From: Doryteuthis pealeii
Taxonomy: Eukaryota; Mollusca; Cephalopoda; Myopsida; Loliginidae
Reading direction: 5' to 3'
Assembly (NCBI GenBank): GCA_023376005.1
Contig: CM042143.1
Location: forward strand, 88,017,950 to 88,081,949
DNA length: 64,000 nucleotides
Shown here: in pieces, positions 54,307 to 63,918 of the stretch
Position numbering within the stretch: position 1 is the stretch's first letter
Layout: each line of letters begins with the position of its first letter
Notes under the pieces: generated by a model
Told to the model about the DNA's origin: nothing
The model's input: only the letters and a program-made list of their open reading frames with translations
Database searches by the model: none
Made by a program: the position numbers and the translations under genes

Positions 54307-54795
54307 TATATATATAAAGTGCATGTGTATTAGTTTGCATATACACACGCATATGCAGTTTTTATTTTGATCTTAACTTCTTGTCATAGAAACACTTATA
54401 CATATACATACGCATGAACACATACACAGATATGCATTGTGGTACAGTTTAGCCATGTTTTGTAATACCAATGCATCATGGGTAAAAAAAAATCTATTGC
54501 AAGAACACAGAAAATAATTATTGCAAAGTCTGAATTATAAACTTTAATCGACTTCTCTAGCGAATGTAATGACTGGATTAAATGATTCTGCTCAATAATC
54601 AAATAAGTCTTACTTTTTATATATATATATATATATATATATTTTTGGATGTTTGTTTATTTTAGAAACGTGCTGAATAAAGTATATTAATTTTTACTTG
54701 AAGGCACTTACACGCATGTATCGCATAAAATTCGATACTTTTTCTTATAGAAAATGAACTTGACAAGTGTAATCCCGGCAAGGATGGCTCGGTGT

Positions 54796-54850
54796 GTAGA
54801 ATACCGTACAGACTGTTTCGACTTTATTAAGTCTCATCAGCGGTATATAC
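54796..54850 (-). ncRNA. Hammerhead ribozyme, type I, family G, intact (first)
   Basis: Minus strand: stem I AUACCG/CGGUAU (6 bp), CUGAUGA, stem II GACUU-AAUA-AAGUC (5 perfect pairs), GAAA, stem III A-C/G-U with loop AGUCU, and A17 (GUA triplet). Predicted cut is between 54807 and 54806. All invariant residues are present. Confidence 0.92.
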
Positions 54851-54863
54851 TAACGATTTCCCT

Positions 54864-54940
54864 CCGACAGAAATCGAAACCGGGACTTCAGCAGACACAG
54901 TGAAACACTATTATCGCCTCGGCCACAGTACACAGCTACC
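54864..54940 (-). repeat. tRNA-like (Leu/Ser-like) segment in the family G unit
   Basis: Minus strand: ACTGTGGCCGAGGCGATAAT (A-box-like TGGCCGAG) and TCCCGGTTTCGATTTCTG (B-box-like). It lies upstream of the hammerhead on the same strand. Confidence 0.7.
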
Positions 54941-55213
54941 ATCTAGCGAATTAAGCTTGTCAAGTGATACTTACACACCTCTACCATAATAGGTAAGGGG
55001 TGTTATTGGGAGAATAATAACAAACAGACCGTATGCCTTCGGCGAAGTGAATAAATTTTTGATGTTTGTTTATTTTAGAAACGTTGCTGAATAAAGTATA
55101 TATTAAATTTTTACTTGAAGGCACTACAACGCATGTATCGCATAAAATTCGATACTTTTTCTTATAGAAAATGAACTTGACAAGTGTAATCCCGGCAAAG
55201 GATGGCTCGGTGT

Positions 55214-55268
55214 GTAGAATACCGTACAGACTGTTTCGACTTTATTAAGTCTCATCAGCGGTATACAC
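55214..55268 (-). ncRNA. Hammerhead ribozyme, type I, family G, intact (second)
   Basis: Core, stem II, stem III and the inner six pairs of stem I are identical to 54796-54850. Predicted cut is between 55225 and 55224. In this unit the flanks of stem I continue into the 77 bp inverted arms, giving a very long extended hairpin. Confidence 0.92.
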
Positions 55269-55337
55269 TTGTCAAGTTCATTTCTATAAGAAAAAGTATC
55301 GAATTTTATGCGATACATGCGTTGTAGTGCCTTCAAG

Positions 55338-55340
<3 letters not shown>

Positions 55341-55390
<50 letters not shown>
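55341..55390. repeat. (TA)n microsatellite
   Basis: Separates the hammerhead dimer from the GIY-YIG fragment. Confidence 0.95.
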
Positions 55391-55394
<4 letters not shown>

Positions 55395-55408
55395 AAGACT
55401 TATTTGAT

Positions 55409-55672
55409 TGCTATATTGGTAGGACAACGCAGAGGCTAAACGTCCGAATAAACCAACATGTCCCGAGGTGTATAAGAAGCCTCCCCCAAACCACATCCGG
55501 GCTTTCCCAAGCACAAGATTCTGCCATCGGTGACCACCTTTGTAGTACAAATAGTTGTAAAACAAGCTACAGCGATCAGCAATTTTCTATTCTACACAAG
55601 GCTAGGACAAGTCACCATCTCAATGTCCTCGAGGCAGTCTCCATTTTTTTTTTACTGCCCATCCTTGTGTAG
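55409..55672 (+). pseudogene. Penelope-like element GIY-YIG endonuclease domain, 5'-truncated
   Basis: An 87-codon frame opens with CYIGRTTQRLNVRINQHVP and continues SAIGDHL, FSILHKARTSHHLNVLEAV, ending at TAG (55670-55672). The YIG motif, the following R-T-x-R-L, R-I-x-x-H-V-P-C and the final H-L-x-V-L-E-A helix with its Glu are the pattern I know from the C-terminal endonuclease of Penelope-like retroelements. The GIY half and the reverse transcriptase are missing; the frame begins just after the (TA)n array. Penelope-like elements are known to carry hammerheads in their terminal repeats, which fits the dimer just upstream. The truncated copy cannot be functional. Confidence 0.8.
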
Positions 55673-55987
55673 ACAGTGACATCTTAAGCACTCCCTGGTA
55701 ATTTTTGCTGGGGATGTTATTGCTGAGTGGGGATTACCTGAAGGTATTTACCAAATTTTTTAATTTTTTTTTTTTTTTTTTTTTGCCTTCATGTTACCCC
55801 ACCATTTGCTTGATTGAATCTCTCTTTTACCCATTTGATTTACATTGTGACTTTTAAACGATCTACCAGTCGTTACTTTTGACAAAGCACCGGTCGAAAG
55901 GGCCCTTAAGTTTCCATTTTCTCTTTTCTCTTTCGAAAAATAAAAAATTTTGCTGATCAATAAAGTATGTCATTATTTTTCAAAATC
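55673..55987 (+). repeat. Probable 3' UTR of the Penelope-like fragment
   Basis: Follows the stop codon. Contains TGACAAAGCACCGGTCGAAAGG, where T-T-GACAA...GAAA resembles a badly decayed hammerhead core, then AATAAA at about 55960. A T-run interrupts it at 55765-55784. Confidence 0.4.
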
Positions 55988-56449
55988 ATATATATATATA
56001 TATATATTCCTTGGAATGAGGTATAGCTGCTAGGCAGCAGTGGTTTTATAATAGACTTTTCCTTGTTTAGATGGATCGCCATCCAAGGCTAAGGAGCCCC
56101 ATCTACCCCATACTCTAAAGACCACAAGAGGAAAAATACATTAAATGAGGTTTGTAAATAAACTTCACACAATTATAGATGGAATTATATCAGAAAAACT
56201 TTTTAGATTTTATTTCTAAACTTAAAAAAAATTCTATGAAATGTCTGTATTCTGTTCATATTAAATCCTGATAATCGTCCCTACCCCCGTGCTTTGATTT
56301 TTAATGCCCAACATCCAGACTGAATGATAAAAGCTGCTCAAACAAATTTATGAATTGAATCTCTATTTTCATGTCTTTGATATTATCAACATTTTGGCAG
56401 TCAATCAACAGCCTTCCTCAAATGTGTACCATCTGCAGGGACAAAAGAG

Positions 56450-56616
56450 AAGATCTCTTTTTTTCTCTCTCTCTCATTTCTCCTCTTTTGCTTTTTTTTC
56501 ACTTTCTCTTTTTTTCTTTCTCTTTTTTTTTCATTCTTTTTATCTTTTTTCTCTTCTTTTTCTCTTTCTGTCTCTTTTTTCTATTTTCTCTCTTTTTCTC
56601 TTTCTGCCTCTTTTTC

Positions 56617-56700
<84 letters not shown>

Positions 56701-56756
56701 TTCTTCTTTCTTCTCTCATTTTTTTCTTTCTCTCTCTCATTTCTTTCTTCTCTCTC

Positions 56757-56791
<35 letters not shown>

Positions 56792-56844
56792 CTCTCTCTC
56801 TCTCTTCTCTCTCCTCTCTTTTTTCTCTCTCTCTCTCTCTCTTT

Positions 56845-56875
<31 letters not shown>

Positions 56876-56960
56876 TTTTTTTTTCTCTCTCTCTCTCTCT
56901 CTCTTTTTTTTCTCCTCTCTCTCTCTCTCTCTTTTTTTCTCTCTCTCTCTCTCTCTCTTT

Positions 56961-57009
<49 letters not shown>

Positions 57010-57081
57010 CTCTCTCTCTCTCTCTCTTTTTTTTTCTCTCTCTCTCTCTCCTCTTTTTTTTTCTCTCTCTCTCTTTTTTTT

Positions 57082-57165
<84 letters not shown>

Positions 57166-57285
57166 TTTCTCTCTCTCTCTCTCTCTCTTTTTTTCTCTCT
57201 CTCTCTCTCTCTTTTTTTCTCTCTCTCTCTCTCTCTCTTTTTCTCTCTCTCTCTCTCTTTTTTCTCTCTCTTCTCATCTTTTTAG
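56450..57285. repeat. Polypyrimidine (CT)n/T-rich tract of about 835 bp
   Basis: (CT)n blocks at 56625-56695 and beyond, then about 20 repeats of (CT)7-10 with TTTTTT. Long frames on both strands are artefacts. Confidence 0.95.
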
Positions 57286-57289
57286 TGTA

Positions 57290-57800
57290 AGCTACAAAAA
57301 ATATCTTTAGAGCTAATCATTCTTTATTTCCATTTCAGCTCATTTCCCTCCTTTTCATGGAGATGTTCTCAAATTTGCAATGTTAATCACTCTTTTCAAT
57401 TGACAATATAAATTTTTGGCCATCAAATTTCCTAATTCAAGTGTTAAGTGTCACTGTCACAATACCTTTGGCCCTTTTAGCTAATATTCCTTTGGTGATT
57501 TTTATTCATTCATTACAGCTGAGTGAATGACCTTCACAGATTATTTGATTGACTAACATAATAATTATGTCATTAAGGCATTTTCTATTCCTTTCAAGAA
57601 ATTTTTTTAATTAAAGTCACAGAACTTAAATGGAACGGTTCAAGTGACAAGTTAAAAATAGAAAATAAATCATGTTAAAAGCCTCAGTTCAGTTTCCTAT
57701 TTAGTTTTGTAATGTTCATTTTAAACTTTATAATCAAACTTTTTAATTTTATGTTTAGCCTTTTCATAAAGAACCTTGTCAGTTAGAATATGCTAACATT
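57290..57800. other. No gene recognised
   Basis: AT-rich, no repeat partner seen. Confidence 0.5.
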
Positions 57801-57807
57801 TTTATTG

Positions 57808-58384
57808 GTTGGTTGGCATGTCAACCCTTGTTGGGTTATTTCATGCCAAAGTTGTTTTGTTTTATTTCTTCTTGATGGGTATTCAGCATTTGTTTTAAAC
57901 TAATTTTTTTTTTTTCAAACTCATTTTTTTTTCTATTTAAGCCAGAAGATAGGACCCTAACAGGAACTATCACTCCGGGTCAGGGTGGACCTGGAGTAAT
58001 GGTGATCAAGGGGTACTCCGCATTCCCCAGAGCTCCAGAACTGGAACTTCACCATCAGATAGTTTGTCATACCCAGGACATTAAGATCCTCAGCCACCAC
58101 CTTCTAGCTCCTATATGATAAAAAAGATTGGGGGTTTACCATACGGACAATTGGTTGCTAGGGTTTGACGTGACCAGGGAGAAGGCTCAGATGGGGTCTC
58201 TCTAGCCACCTATCTATTCTAAATTAGGGCCAAAGTTGCATGTCATGGACTGCCCAGCCACCAGGATTCCATCCTTAAGCATCACTGGTCACCACCCATT
58301 GCCAACAGGTGGTCCCATTGGGAGAGATCTTTCCCTTTTGTAGAGGTGCAGTCTGTGTATTCTAAAGCCCCAGCCAACAGGGCT
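57808..58384 (-). repeat. Family C repeat, near full length
   Basis: From TTGGTTGGTTGGCATGTC to AGCCCCAGCCAACAGGGC. Confidence 0.85.
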
Positions 58385-58386
58385 TA

Positions 58387-58535
58387 TGCAAACTGTATCC
58401 CCTGCAGAGGAGTAAACACCCCCCACACACACACACACAAAGAAGGTGTCCTGCTGTGACACTAAACTACATCTGATGGTGAGGATCCAGTTCTGGGGAA
58501 TGTGGGGTACCCTTTCATTGCTCCCTCATAAAAAA
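58387..58535 (+). repeat. Family C variant fragment, opposite orientation
   Basis: GCAAACTGTATCCCCTGCAGAGG and GATGGTGAGGATCCAGTTCTGGGG. Abuts the previous copy tail to tail. Confidence 0.6.
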
Positions 58536-58561
58536 TGTAAATGCAAAGGAATTGGTAAATT

Positions 58562-58562
58562 G

Positions 58563-58601
<39 letters not shown>
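58562..58601. repeat. (TA)n microsatellite
   Basis: TA run with one phase shift. Confidence 0.9.
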
Positions 58602-58602
<1 letters not shown>

Positions 58603-58670
58603 CTTAGATAAAATGATCAAAAAATACAGATACTACACTATGATCTTAGGTAGAAATTTCAATTCATCTA

Positions 58671-58966
58671 TCTATACATATATAAAGGGCAGTTTGTATG
58701 TATGTATGTCTGGATGAAACAACAAAAATAAAACAATTAACAACAAAGTAAATATGCATACACATTGAATATCAACAGTTCTTGCTTTTGTGCAAAAATT
58801 ATGAAGATTTGATTTATATTTAAAAATTAAAATATACATAGAAATAGCATTGAAATTCTACGTAAAAATGTTCAGCATTTGTAAATCTCGAAAGTAAAAA
58901 AAAAAAATCAATACAACTGGGTGTTTTTCCCCTTCTACCCAGTTGAAACTGTGTAGCAACTTCTAG
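58671..58966 (+). mobile_element. Helitron-like family K
   Basis: Starts TCTATACATATATAAAGGGC, ends CTACCCAGTTGAAACTGTGTAG-CAACTT-CTAG before T. Confidence 0.8.
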
Positions 58967-59230
58967 TATCTAAATAATTACAGGAACTGTAATTTATTAT
59001 AACTTTATTTTCTCTATTCACAAGACTTCATCGAGTGCACCAATGTGAACACACAAGTGCTTGGTATTTATGTGGTAAAAGTTTCCATGAGAACAAAATA
59101 CCGCAAATGTTGCCTCTTTGTTAAGTGCGGTCACTGCCATGACTTCTTAATAGTTCTTTTTAGTTTTTTTTTTAATAGTTATGTTACTGTAATCTTACAG
59201 CATATCATTGACTATAATACTACAACTATG

Positions 59231-59233
<3 letters not shown>

Positions 59234-59280
<47 letters not shown>
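59234..59280. repeat. (TA)n microsatellite
   Basis: Inserted in a short direct repeat: ATCTTACAGCATATCATTGACT occurs at about 59192 and 59331. Confidence 0.9.
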
Positions 59281-59281
<1 letters not shown>

Positions 59282-59390
59282 GTAACAACCATAATATTAA
59301 ATATCAAAATTAAAATTAAATGGTATTATAATCTTACAGCATATCATTGACTTGAAAAAAATATTCTGTTCATGGGAAATATCAAAAATA

Positions 59391-59509
59391 CTAGCATGAC
59401 TTGTGGATATGCCACAGTATGATAATTTCATTATTAAGATGTTTGATATGTTGACTTAAGGGCTATTGCATAATAGTTCCATATGAAAAAAGTATAATAA
59501 TCCTGATAT

Positions 59510-59548
<39 letters not shown>

Positions 59549-59890
59549 TCTCTCCCTCTCTCTCTCCCCCCTTCTATTCCTTCTTTTTTATTAAAACAGA
59601 TTAGTTTTAGCGCTTCTGCATGCTCACACCCTCTTTCTACCTTTCCCCTACTCTTCTGTGTAGCATGTCCTTTTTCTTCCCTTTCTTTATAATAAAAACA
59701 GAATGGTCCATTATTTCATTGAGGTGACAACACTCATGAGAAATAAGAATTCAGCAGATAAGCAACACCAGATAATCAGGACATTTTTGCATTTCATCTT
59801 GGACAATTTGGATAGTCTCATTTTTAACTAGAGGGTGTTACAAAATGATAATAGTCATACAATTAACAAACATGAGTATTAATATATAGA
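59391..59890 (-). mobile_element. Helitron-like family D, tandem unit 1 (500 bp)
   Basis: CTAG at 59391, subterminal hairpin-like TGTGGATATGCCACA, pyrimidine tract with (CT)n, TC end (AGTATTAATATATAGA) at 59890. Confidence 0.85.
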
Positions 59891-60357
59891 CTAGCACGAC
59901 CTGTGGATATATCACAGTATGATAGTTTGATTATTGCAACATTTGATGTTTACTTAAGAGCTATTTCAAATAGTTCAATAAGTAAAAAGTATAATAATCT
60001 TGATTTAACTCTTTCACTCTTTTTTTTTTCTTTCCTTTTTTTTCATTATGTTCAATTGAAACAGATTAGCTTTATTTATCACTTCCATCTGCTCACCCCT
60101 TTCTCTCTCTTTCCCCTACCCTCTTTTTCTTTCTAACAATTTTTTTCTGTGTAGCATTTCCTTTTTCTTCCCTTTCTTTCTATCTAATAAAAACAGAATG
60201 GTGCATTATTTAGCACACATAAGAAATAAGAATTCTGTAGATAAACAACAGCAGATAATCAGGATTCAGAATTTTTTGGACGGTCTCATTTTCAAGCAGA
60301 GGGTGTTGCAAGATGATAACTGTCATACAATTAAGAACACAAGTATTGATATATGGA
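59891..60357 (-). mobile_element. Helitron-like family D, tandem unit 2 (467 bp)
   Basis: Starts with CTAG exactly where unit 1 ends. Hairpin CTGTGGATATATCACAG. Ends AGTATTGATATATGGA. This junction (…ATAGA|CTAG…) defines both termini of the family. Confidence 0.85.
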
Positions 60358-60544
60358 AGATGGACGTATTTGCATTGCGGGTTATTTAAAGTGCATATTT
60401 GTACAGAAAGAAGATTACTTGATTCAATAAGACATTTTGAAATGTGTTTTTTTCTTTTTTTTTTTTTCTTTATTTTTTTTTTCACTTCACTCTTTTCCTT
60501 CCAAAAATGAAATTCTTGTTGTCTGCTAGCAGAAGCCAAAAATG

Positions 60545-60680
60545 GTAAATATGAAAGCATTACCCAGATGAAACCTTCAAATATGAAAAGACATTTAAAA
60601 TTGAATTGCTTATATCAACATAAATCTTTTGAAAGAAAAGAAACAGAAAAGTCATGTTTACTTTTAATTCAAAAGTATTT
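60545..60680 (+). pseudogene. Possible BED-zinc-finger / hAT-type transposase scrap
   Basis: One frame reads MKPSNMKRHLKLNCLYQH then SFERKETE. It resembles the end of a BED-type zinc finger and its following helix in domesticated and transposon hAT-type proteins (pattern P-S-x-x-x-R-H-L...H...F-x-x-K). The upstream frame is broken. Short and decayed, so the call is tentative. Confidence 0.35.
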
Positions 60681-60841
60681 GAACACCTCTTACTTGTAAT
60701 TTATAATGCATATATAATGTCTATGCATCTAAATCTTTTTGTTTTTATATCATTAATCAATATTTTCCTCAAGAGTCAATGCATATGAGTGACAGCACTT
60801 TTTACATTACTCTATCCGCCGTGAAATACAGCCTTGTTGAG

Positions 60842-61408
60842 CCCTGTTGGCTGGGGCCTTTAGAATACACCAACTGCACCTCTGCAGAGGGGTAATACCC
60901 CCTCCCAATGGGGCCACCTGTTGGCTGTGGGTGACGACCCATGATGCTTAAGGATGGAATCCTGGTGAATGAGCAGTCCATGACATGCAATACTCTACTT
61001 AGACACTTACTCAAGCTAGACAGTGGTCGGAGAGGCCCCCTCCGATCAATCGGTTAGTCACATCAAGCCCTAGCACCTATATGATTGCCCCAACCCTATT
61101 GCCCTTATGGCAAGCCCCAACCCTTTTTATCATATGGGTGCTAGAAGGTGGTGGCTAGGGTCTTCATGTCCTGGGAATGACGTTAAATTCTATCTGATAG
61201 TGAGGTTCCAGTTTTGGATGTTTGGGGAATATGTAGCACCCCTTCATCACCATTGTTCCCTGGTCCCGTCTAACTGTTAGGGTCCCATCTATGGGTTAAA
61301 TAGAAAAATGTATTTATAAAAAGAAATTTAGTATCCATGAAGAACTTTGTCGGCATTAAATGACCCTCTGAGGTTGATATGCCATAAAACTAAACAAACC
61401 AAACAGCC
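60842..61408 (+). repeat. Family C repeat, tandem unit 1
   Basis: From GCCCTGTTGGCTGGGGCC to ATGCCATAAAACTAAACAAACC. Confidence 0.85.
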
Positions 61409-61960
61409 TTATTGGATGGGGCAGAAGAATTCACCGACTGTACCTCTACAGAAAGGTAGAACCCCCTCCTCAATGAGACCATCTGTTGGCCGTGGGTGGT
61501 GACCCATGATGGAATTCTGTTGGCTGAGCAGTCCATTACATGCTCCTTACTTTAGTTAGAAGGGCGGTCAGAGAGACCTCCTCCAATCAATTGGCTGGTC
61601 ACATCAAGCCCTAGCACCTATATGATTGTCCCAACCCTATTGCTTATATGGAAAATCCCTAACCTTTTTTATGATATATGTTCTAGAGGGCAGTGGCTGT
61701 GGATCTTAGTGTCCTGGGTATGACATTAAACTGCATCTAATGAAGTTCCAATTCTGGAGCTCTGTGGAGTGTAGAGTACCCTTTTATCAGCATTACTCCC
61801 AGATCCACTCTGACCTGGAGTGGTAGTACATTTTAGCTTCCCATCTATGGGTTAAATAGAAAAAAATAGTTTTGAATAATGTGTTTCTTCAAAAAAAAAA
61901 TTATGAATAACCATCAAGAAAGAATAAGATAAAATGTCTTTGGCGTATTGTAAACGGTAA
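61409..61960 (+). repeat. Family C repeat, tandem unit 2
   Basis: Directly follows unit 1: AGCCTTATTGGATGGGGC to GGCGTATTGTAAACGG. Divergent from unit 1, so it is not a recent tandem duplication; more likely an insertion at the tail of an older copy. Confidence 0.8.
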
Positions 61961-62059
61961 TAATTAAAAGCAATTTAAATCAGAAATCTAATCCTAAAAT
62001 GCCTAAAGCTAATCAACTAAATTTAGAAACTAAAACTAAAATATTGACTTGTATTATTC

Positions 62060-62510
62060 AGATTATTCAGACTATTGTCCGCATCTTTATTGTTATATAC
62101 AATAATACAAATTATCAAGCCTCATCTCAAAAATAACAAGAAACATCTGAAGAAGGCCTGAGGGCACATCAGCCGAAACATTGTGTATATAATAATAAAG
62201 ATGTGGACAATTGTCTGAATAATTCAAATAATAGAAATTATCAAACCTCATCTCAAAAATAACAAGAAACATCTAAAGAAGATCGGAGGGTACATCGGGT
62301 GAAACGTTGTGTATATAATAATAAAGATGAGGACAATAGTCTAAATAATACAAATTATCAAGCCTCATCTAAAAAATAACAAGAAACATCTAAAGAAAAC
62401 TCGGAGGGTGCATCGGGTGAAAAGTTGTGTATATAATAGTAAAGATGGAGACAATAGTTCGAATAATCCAAATTTTCAAGCCCCATTTCAAAAATTCAGA
62501 CAAATAAAAC
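62060..62510 (+). repeat. Family H tandem array of hammerhead-derived ~120 bp units
   Basis: Units spaced 126, 117 and about 119 bp share AACAAGAAACATCTGAAGAAGG-type starts (62135, 62261, 62378), TACATCGGGTGAAACGTTGTG, AATAATAAAGATG-GGACAAT and TATCAAGCCTCATCT. Unit 1 keeps CUGAAGA and GAAA, with GGCCUGA/UCAGCC as stem II; units 2 and 3 have CUAAAGA. No clear stem I. It is probably a fossil of a tandem hammerhead-bearing element. Confidence 0.7.
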
Positions 62511-62533
62511 TAAAATATTGACCTTCGTAAATA

Positions 62534-62755
62534 TTGTTTCAAAAATTTAAGAAGCCCTTCCCCAGCTGTGAAGATTGTTTCCAGTCTTTTGTAGCTCCGT
62601 GTATAAGCATTGTTGAAAATCCATCATTCTATTCCGAGATTGGATCAGTCATAGAAAATGGCAACCAAAGAAAATCCAATCATTGGAATCCAGCTCTGAT
62701 GGAGTCTGAAGGTGGCTGCAGGCGGCTGCAATCTAAGAATAAAATGTCATAAGAA
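62534..62755 (+). other. Unrecognised open frame after the family H array
   Basis: A 72-codon frame (MFQKFKKPFPSCEDC ... ending NKMS) with a composition closer to protein than to simple sequence. No motif recognised and no start context; may be chance. Confidence 0.2.
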
Positions 62756-62783
62756 TATTCAAGAATAGATGGCATACGGTTGG

Positions 62784-63070
62784 CAGGTTTAGTATAATGG
62801 TCATTGTCGAAGGAAGTGGAATTGGTGACCTGAGTTCAAATCCTGTTTGAAGCTTTTTGCATTTTCTTTGCACTAATGCCCCTCAGAAAGGTATTAACCT
62901 ATCTGTTCTTCCTCTTCTAGCTATGGGTAAATAGTAGGGCAGACTGGATTTTTTTTAGACCTGGTCAGGCAATCAATTTAGGAGAAAGAAAAACTCTGAA
63001 TTCCAACCAGCTTCACACTGCTTAAAAATTGACCTTGAGTCACATCCTGTTCATGGTGGAGGGGTTAAGT
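62784..63070 (+). mobile_element. tRNA-derived SINE, family S2, near full length
   Basis: A-box-like GCAGGTTTAGTATAATGGTC, B-box GAGTTCAAATCC, body ACTAATGCCCCTCAGAAAGG, TAGTAGGGCAGACTGG, TTAAAAATTGACCTTGAGTC and end GGAGGGGTTAAGTAG. Confidence 0.8.
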
Positions 63071-63596
63071 AGATATAGGGTCATTGGTTTGATCAAAGAA
63101 CCACAAATATCAGCTACTTTGCCAAACACTGGAAACTGGAAATATGGTCCAATGTTTTTTTTTAGATGAAATTTCTCAATTTCCTCTTATATCAAATCAA
63201 TTTTTCTCCATTGAAATAAACTGAAATGCCATTAATCCATTAAGGCCACCACAATTTTTTTTTTAATGAGAAAATTAGCACTGTATTTGTATAAAAATAT
63301 AAAATAAAATATAATGAATATTTACTGTAATAATAATATTTTTCTTTGGCATAATAAATTTGAAACTAAATGTTTTTAGTGAACTTATTAACATAAGTGT
63401 ATCTGAAGTTGCTCATACTCTAATTTTAACTCTCAACACAAAGCAAAAAAATCAACCAATAACACAGAAAACTTAAAAGTTGTAGTACTTGTAAGTCAAT
63501 GTACCACTGTATTTAATGAAAATGAATGCTTAAACGTTGTGAGTCAGGTTTAGCTTTTTATTTCAAATTTATCTTCTATGTATTAGAGTATTGATG

Positions 63597-63743
63597 GGGC
63601 CGGATTAGCTCAGTTGGTAGAGTGTTCGGCTAGGAACCACAAGGTTTCTAGTTCGATACTGCCTCTTGCCAACTCAGCATATGAGTAACACAGGGATCTG
63701 TGCGGTAAAGTAAGGAGCTGATGGTAGGTGTGGCGCTCCACCT
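63597..63743 (+). mobile_element. SINE S1, 5' part
   Basis: Best-preserved tRNA head: GGGGCCGGATTAGCTCAGTT, TAGAGTGTTCGGCTAGGAAC, AGTTCGATACTG. Stops at GGCGCTCCACCTTATG, where unrelated DNA begins. Confidence 0.9.
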
Positions 63744-63918
63744 TATGCCCACCTCTCCTATTTTACCAGGGTTTCAGATCTGGTTTGAATTGAAAAAATG
63801 TTTTTCTTCTCCTTGATTGGTTGCCCTCCAAAGTTGAAGAACTCAGCCTTGTTATTTTACCCTAATTTGGTGGAGAGCGGATGTTTGTAGAAGAGATGGT
63901 TTCATGACTTAAAAGAGA

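Larger units (their letters stand above)
54645..55340 (-). mobile_element. Retrozyme-like direct dimer, family G (418 bp monomer)
   Basis: The sequence GATGTTTGTTTATTTTAGAA...CTTGAAGGCACT...CGGCAAGGATGGCTCGG is repeated in direct orientation (54645 on, 55060 on). Each unit ends in a hammerhead on the minus strand, and the two predicted cut sites are 418 bp apart. A tRNA-like block lies between them on the same strand. Unit 2 also folds back: 55107-55186 is inverse to 55265-55340. Metazoan retrozymes are tandem hammerhead-bearing units of a few hundred bp that yield circular RNA; membership here is inference. Confidence 0.8.

Noticed and set aside
56355..57290. Open frames of about 310, 304 and 245 codons
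   Set aside because: Produced by the CT/T tract; composition only Ser/Leu/Phe or Arg/Glu/Lys.
63597..63672. Functional tRNA gene at the head of the SINE
   Set aside because: A- and B-box regions are good but the arms do not close into a cloverleaf, and the same head with the same body occurs repeatedly, so it is a SINE head.
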